Shown: positions 4,816 to 6,444 of the stretch, in pieces
How positions within the stretch are numbered: the first letter of the stretch is position 1
Layout: each line of letters begins with the position of its first letter
Source: Magnetococcales bacterium
GTDB taxonomy: Bacteria; Pseudomonadota; Magnetococcia; Magnetococcales; JADFYX01
DNA length: 6,444 bases
Direction: 5' to 3'
Assembly (NCBI GenBank): GCA_015232795.1
Contig: JADFYX010000144.1
Span: forward strand, 1 to 6,444
Notes under the pieces: generated by a model
The model's input: the letters and a program-made list of their open reading frames with translations, nothing else
What the model was told of the DNA's origin: nothing
The model's database searches: none
Translations under genes and position numbers: made by a program

Positions 4816-6303
4816 TTGGATGATTCTGAAGAAGGTCAGTCCATAGGTAAAAAACCTATTCCTGGACTGCTGCTCACTCTGTTGGGCTTAGTATTGGTGC
4901 TAGCTGTTATGGTGTATTTGGGGTGGCAGCGTTTAGCCCCGATATTAGATGGGGAGAGAGTCTCCCAAAAAACTAATATTGCTGTAGATAAGCAAGTAAA
5001 AAAAGGTGAGAGCGACTTAGTTGCAGATGTTGCTGTGACTACTTATGTCGCATCTGCCAATGCTGGTGTTGCATCCCAAAGTGGTAAAGCGGTTACCGAT
5101 AGTATCTCTGCGGTTGGTGATAGTGTCTCCAATGATGGAACATTAACAGGGGAGAACTCCCTTGGTAGCTCCAACAATGTTGCTGATAGTGGTGGTAGTC
5201 AAAAATCCCAAGATATCTCCACTGCACTGAAATCTGCTATTTCGTCTGTTGTGGAATCAGGCTCTGCAATTTCTACAGAGAATAGATTAAATTTAGATAA
5301 ATCCCATTTTAATCCTGCAAAACCACCTGTGGTTCAGAGGCCAGGGATAGATATTGGAGAGCAGACAGCCTCTTTAAAGCTCAGCCCGACTGTTTCTCAG
5401 CCCCATACCGTAAAAGCTGCTAACGAGGTAATAAATTATCCTGTTGCTGCTATTTCTCCCGGTTCTGTTACCCCGCCTCATACAGTTGACAAAAAGATTA
5501 TCTACGAAGAGCATTTTGTTGAAGAGCCTGAATACCCAGAGCCTGACCCTCTTGTTGCTCCGCCAAAACGCACTTTTCGTAAGAGAACAATGATGCGTTT
5601 GGCTTTGATTATCGATGATTTAGGCTACAACAGTTGGGTTTCTAAATCTATATCAAGGCTACCTGCCGATATCACCTTGGCTGTTCTGCCGGGGGGGATT
5701 GCTTCTCATGATGTGGTGGCAATTGCCACTAAAACCGGTAAAGAGCTTATTCTGCACCAGCCCATGCAACCCCGTGGATATCCAGGGGTTAAGCCTGGCC
5801 CTAAAGCTCTTTTGGACGGTATGGGAGAAGAGAAAATGCGCAGGGTTTTACGGGATAATCTGGCAGAGTTTAATACTGCAGTAGGCATAAACAACCATAT
5901 GGGCTCTTTTTTAACCACAAAAAAGGCAGCTATGGACGTTGTTATGGAAGTTCTTGCCGAGGAAAAACTGTTTTTTGTTGATAGTCGTACCTCTACTAGA
6001 ACAGTGGCTGAATCGCGAGCGAGAACTCACGGTGTACCTACGGTTCGCAGAGATGTTTTTATAGATAACAATCAAGATAAGGCCGCAATTTTAAAGCAAC
6101 TTTACCTTCTGGAATCTTTAGCATATAACGGTCCGGTTGTGGGAATTGGCCATCCATATCCAGGAACTTTAGCTGCTCTAAAAGAGTGGATTCCCACCTT
6201 GGAAGCAAAGGGAATCGTATTGGCACGGGTTTCGCAACTCTTATCACCAGAGTCAGCCCGTTCTCTCTATCCTAATCTAGCAGTTGCCAAACCTACACAA
6301 TAG
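4816..6303 (+). CDS. yibQ: YibQ-like divergent polysaccharide deacetylase family protein, membrane-anchored
   Basis: This belongs to the divergent polysaccharide deacetylase family (Pfam Polysacc_deac_2, formerly DUF610), with a NodB-like fold and an uncertain substrate. The 495-residue protein is much longer than E. coli YibQ (about 319). It has a short acidic cytoplasmic start, one membrane helix (about 15-36), a long Ser/Gly/Ala/Val-rich linker (about 45-240, with PHTV at 196-199 and 221-224) and the conserved domain from about 258 to 480. Motifs are IIDDLG (D267, D268), LHQPMQP (H314), GINNHMGS (H361), FFVDSRT (D389) and IGHPYPGT (H446), the expected metal and active-site positions, so the fold looks intact. 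A single N-terminal helix with positive residues before it and a long exported part predicts a periplasmic domain. The TTG start has a good ribosome site. It sits 12 bases after ctpA and is probably co-transcribed with it. Its gene partners suggest an envelope role, but the reaction is unknown. Confidence 0.92.
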   Translation: MDDSEEGQSIGKKPIPGLLLTLLGLVLVLAVMVYLGWQRLAPILDGERVSQKTNIAVDKQVKKGESDLVADVAVTTYVASANAGVASQSGKAVTDSISAVGDSVSNDGTLTGENSLGSSNNVADSGGSQKSQDISTALKSAISSVVESGSAISTENRLNLDKSHFNPAKPPVVQRPGIDIGEQTASLKLSPTVSQPHTVKAANEVINYPVAAISPGSVTPPHTVDKKIIYEEHFVEEPEYPEPDPLVAPPKRTFRKRTMMRLALIIDDLGYNSWVSKSISRLPADITLAVLPGGIASHDVVAIATKTGKELILHQPMQPRGYPGVKPGPKALLDGMGEEKMRRVLRDNLAEFNTAVGINNHMGSFLTTKKAAMDVVMEVLAEEKLFFVDSRTSTRTVAESRARTHGVPTVRRDVFIDNNQDKAAILKQLYLLESLAYNGPVVGIGHPYPGTLAALKEWIPTLEAKGIVLARVSQLLSPESARSLYPNLAVAKPTQ

Positions 6304-6340
6304 ATAGCAGAGCATCTTAATTAGGCTGATTCACTAGGTA

Positions 6341-6364
6341 AACCTCTATTATTTATAGAGAGTT
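6341..6364 (+). repeat. Imperfect hairpin in the spacer after yibQ
   Basis: CTCTAT (6344-6349) pairs with ATAGAG (6355-6360) around a TATTT loop. An unpaired A at 6361 lets AAC (6341-6343) pair with GTT (6362-6364), giving nine pairs with one bulge. No T-run follows, so it is not a standard intrinsic terminator. It could mark an mRNA 3' end or a leader structure of the next gene. The rest of the spacer (6304-6403) shows nothing I can name. Confidence 0.4.
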
Positions 6365-6403
6365 GCCACATTCCACACAAATTTATTTGAAGGTGAATGT
6401 GTA

Positions 6404-6444
6404 ATGTCGAGTGAAACAGCCAGTTTATTTGATGATCTATATGA
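6404..6444 (+). CDS. Start of an unidentified gene (partial, runs off the right edge)
   Basis: ATG 6404 follows GAAGG (6389-6393) at 10-base spacing and opens a frame to the window end: MSSETASLFDDLY, 13 complete codons. The serine/acid-rich start suggests a cytoplasmic protein without a signal peptide. Other nearby starts (GTG 6393, ATG 6397) meet stop codons within a few codons. Too little is visible to name a family. The 100-base gap and hairpin after yibQ leave open whether it belongs to the same transcript. Confidence 0.55.
   Translation, partial: MSSETASLFDDLY

Noticed and set aside
4809..4823. Four-codon ORF (ATG AAA ATT GGA TGA) overlapping the yibQ start
   Set aside because: Its ATG touches the GGGAAG ribosome site directly, leaving no spacer, while TTG 4816 is properly spaced. 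Probably a chance overlap.

Overview
The window reads as an ordinary stretch of a Gram-negative, AT-leaning bacterial chromosome. It holds four complete genes on the + strand: gpmI (cofactor-independent phosphoglycerate mutase), an envC-like degenerate LytM/M23 factor, ctpA (S41 carboxyl-terminal processing protease), and a yibQ-like divergent polysaccharide deacetylase. This neighbourhood is known from several proteobacterial lineages. The long serine/glycine-rich linker of the YibQ protein fits an alphaproteobacterial or magnetococcus-like relative better than an enteric one. That placement is an inference, and no RNA or marker gene here fixes it.

Layout: bases 1-200 hold a possible C-terminal tail of an upstream membrane protein and then an AT-rich leader. 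The leader contains an 18-codon upstream ORF with a better ribosome-binding site than gpmI itself. gpmI (201-1751) is followed after 13 bases by envC (1765-3078, TTG start). A 261-base AT-rich gap follows. It contains an inverted repeat, a 44-codon small ORF with a very good ribosome-binding site that ends 11 bases before ctpA, and a candidate promoter for ctpA. ctpA (3340-4803) is followed after 12 bases by yibQ (4816-6303, TTG start). The last 100 bases before the right-hand edge carry an imperfect hairpin and then the first 13 codons of an unidentified gene.

How the genes fit together: three of the four act in the cell envelope. EnvC-type proteins switch on peptidoglycan amidases at the division septum, CtpA proteases trim or degrade periplasmic proteins (in Pseudomonas, peptidoglycan hydrolases), and YibQ-type proteins are periplasmic NodB-fold proteins of uncertain substrate. 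gpmI is a glycolytic enzyme that shares a probable transcript with envC. The spacing suggests two transcription units, gpmI-envC and (small ORF)-ctpA-yibQ, possibly with read-through between them.

I found no mobile element, CRISPR array, tRNA, rRNA or defence system. The most interesting unexplained items are the small ORF before ctpA, the upstream ORF before gpmI, and the loss of zinc-binding motifs in the EnvC protein.
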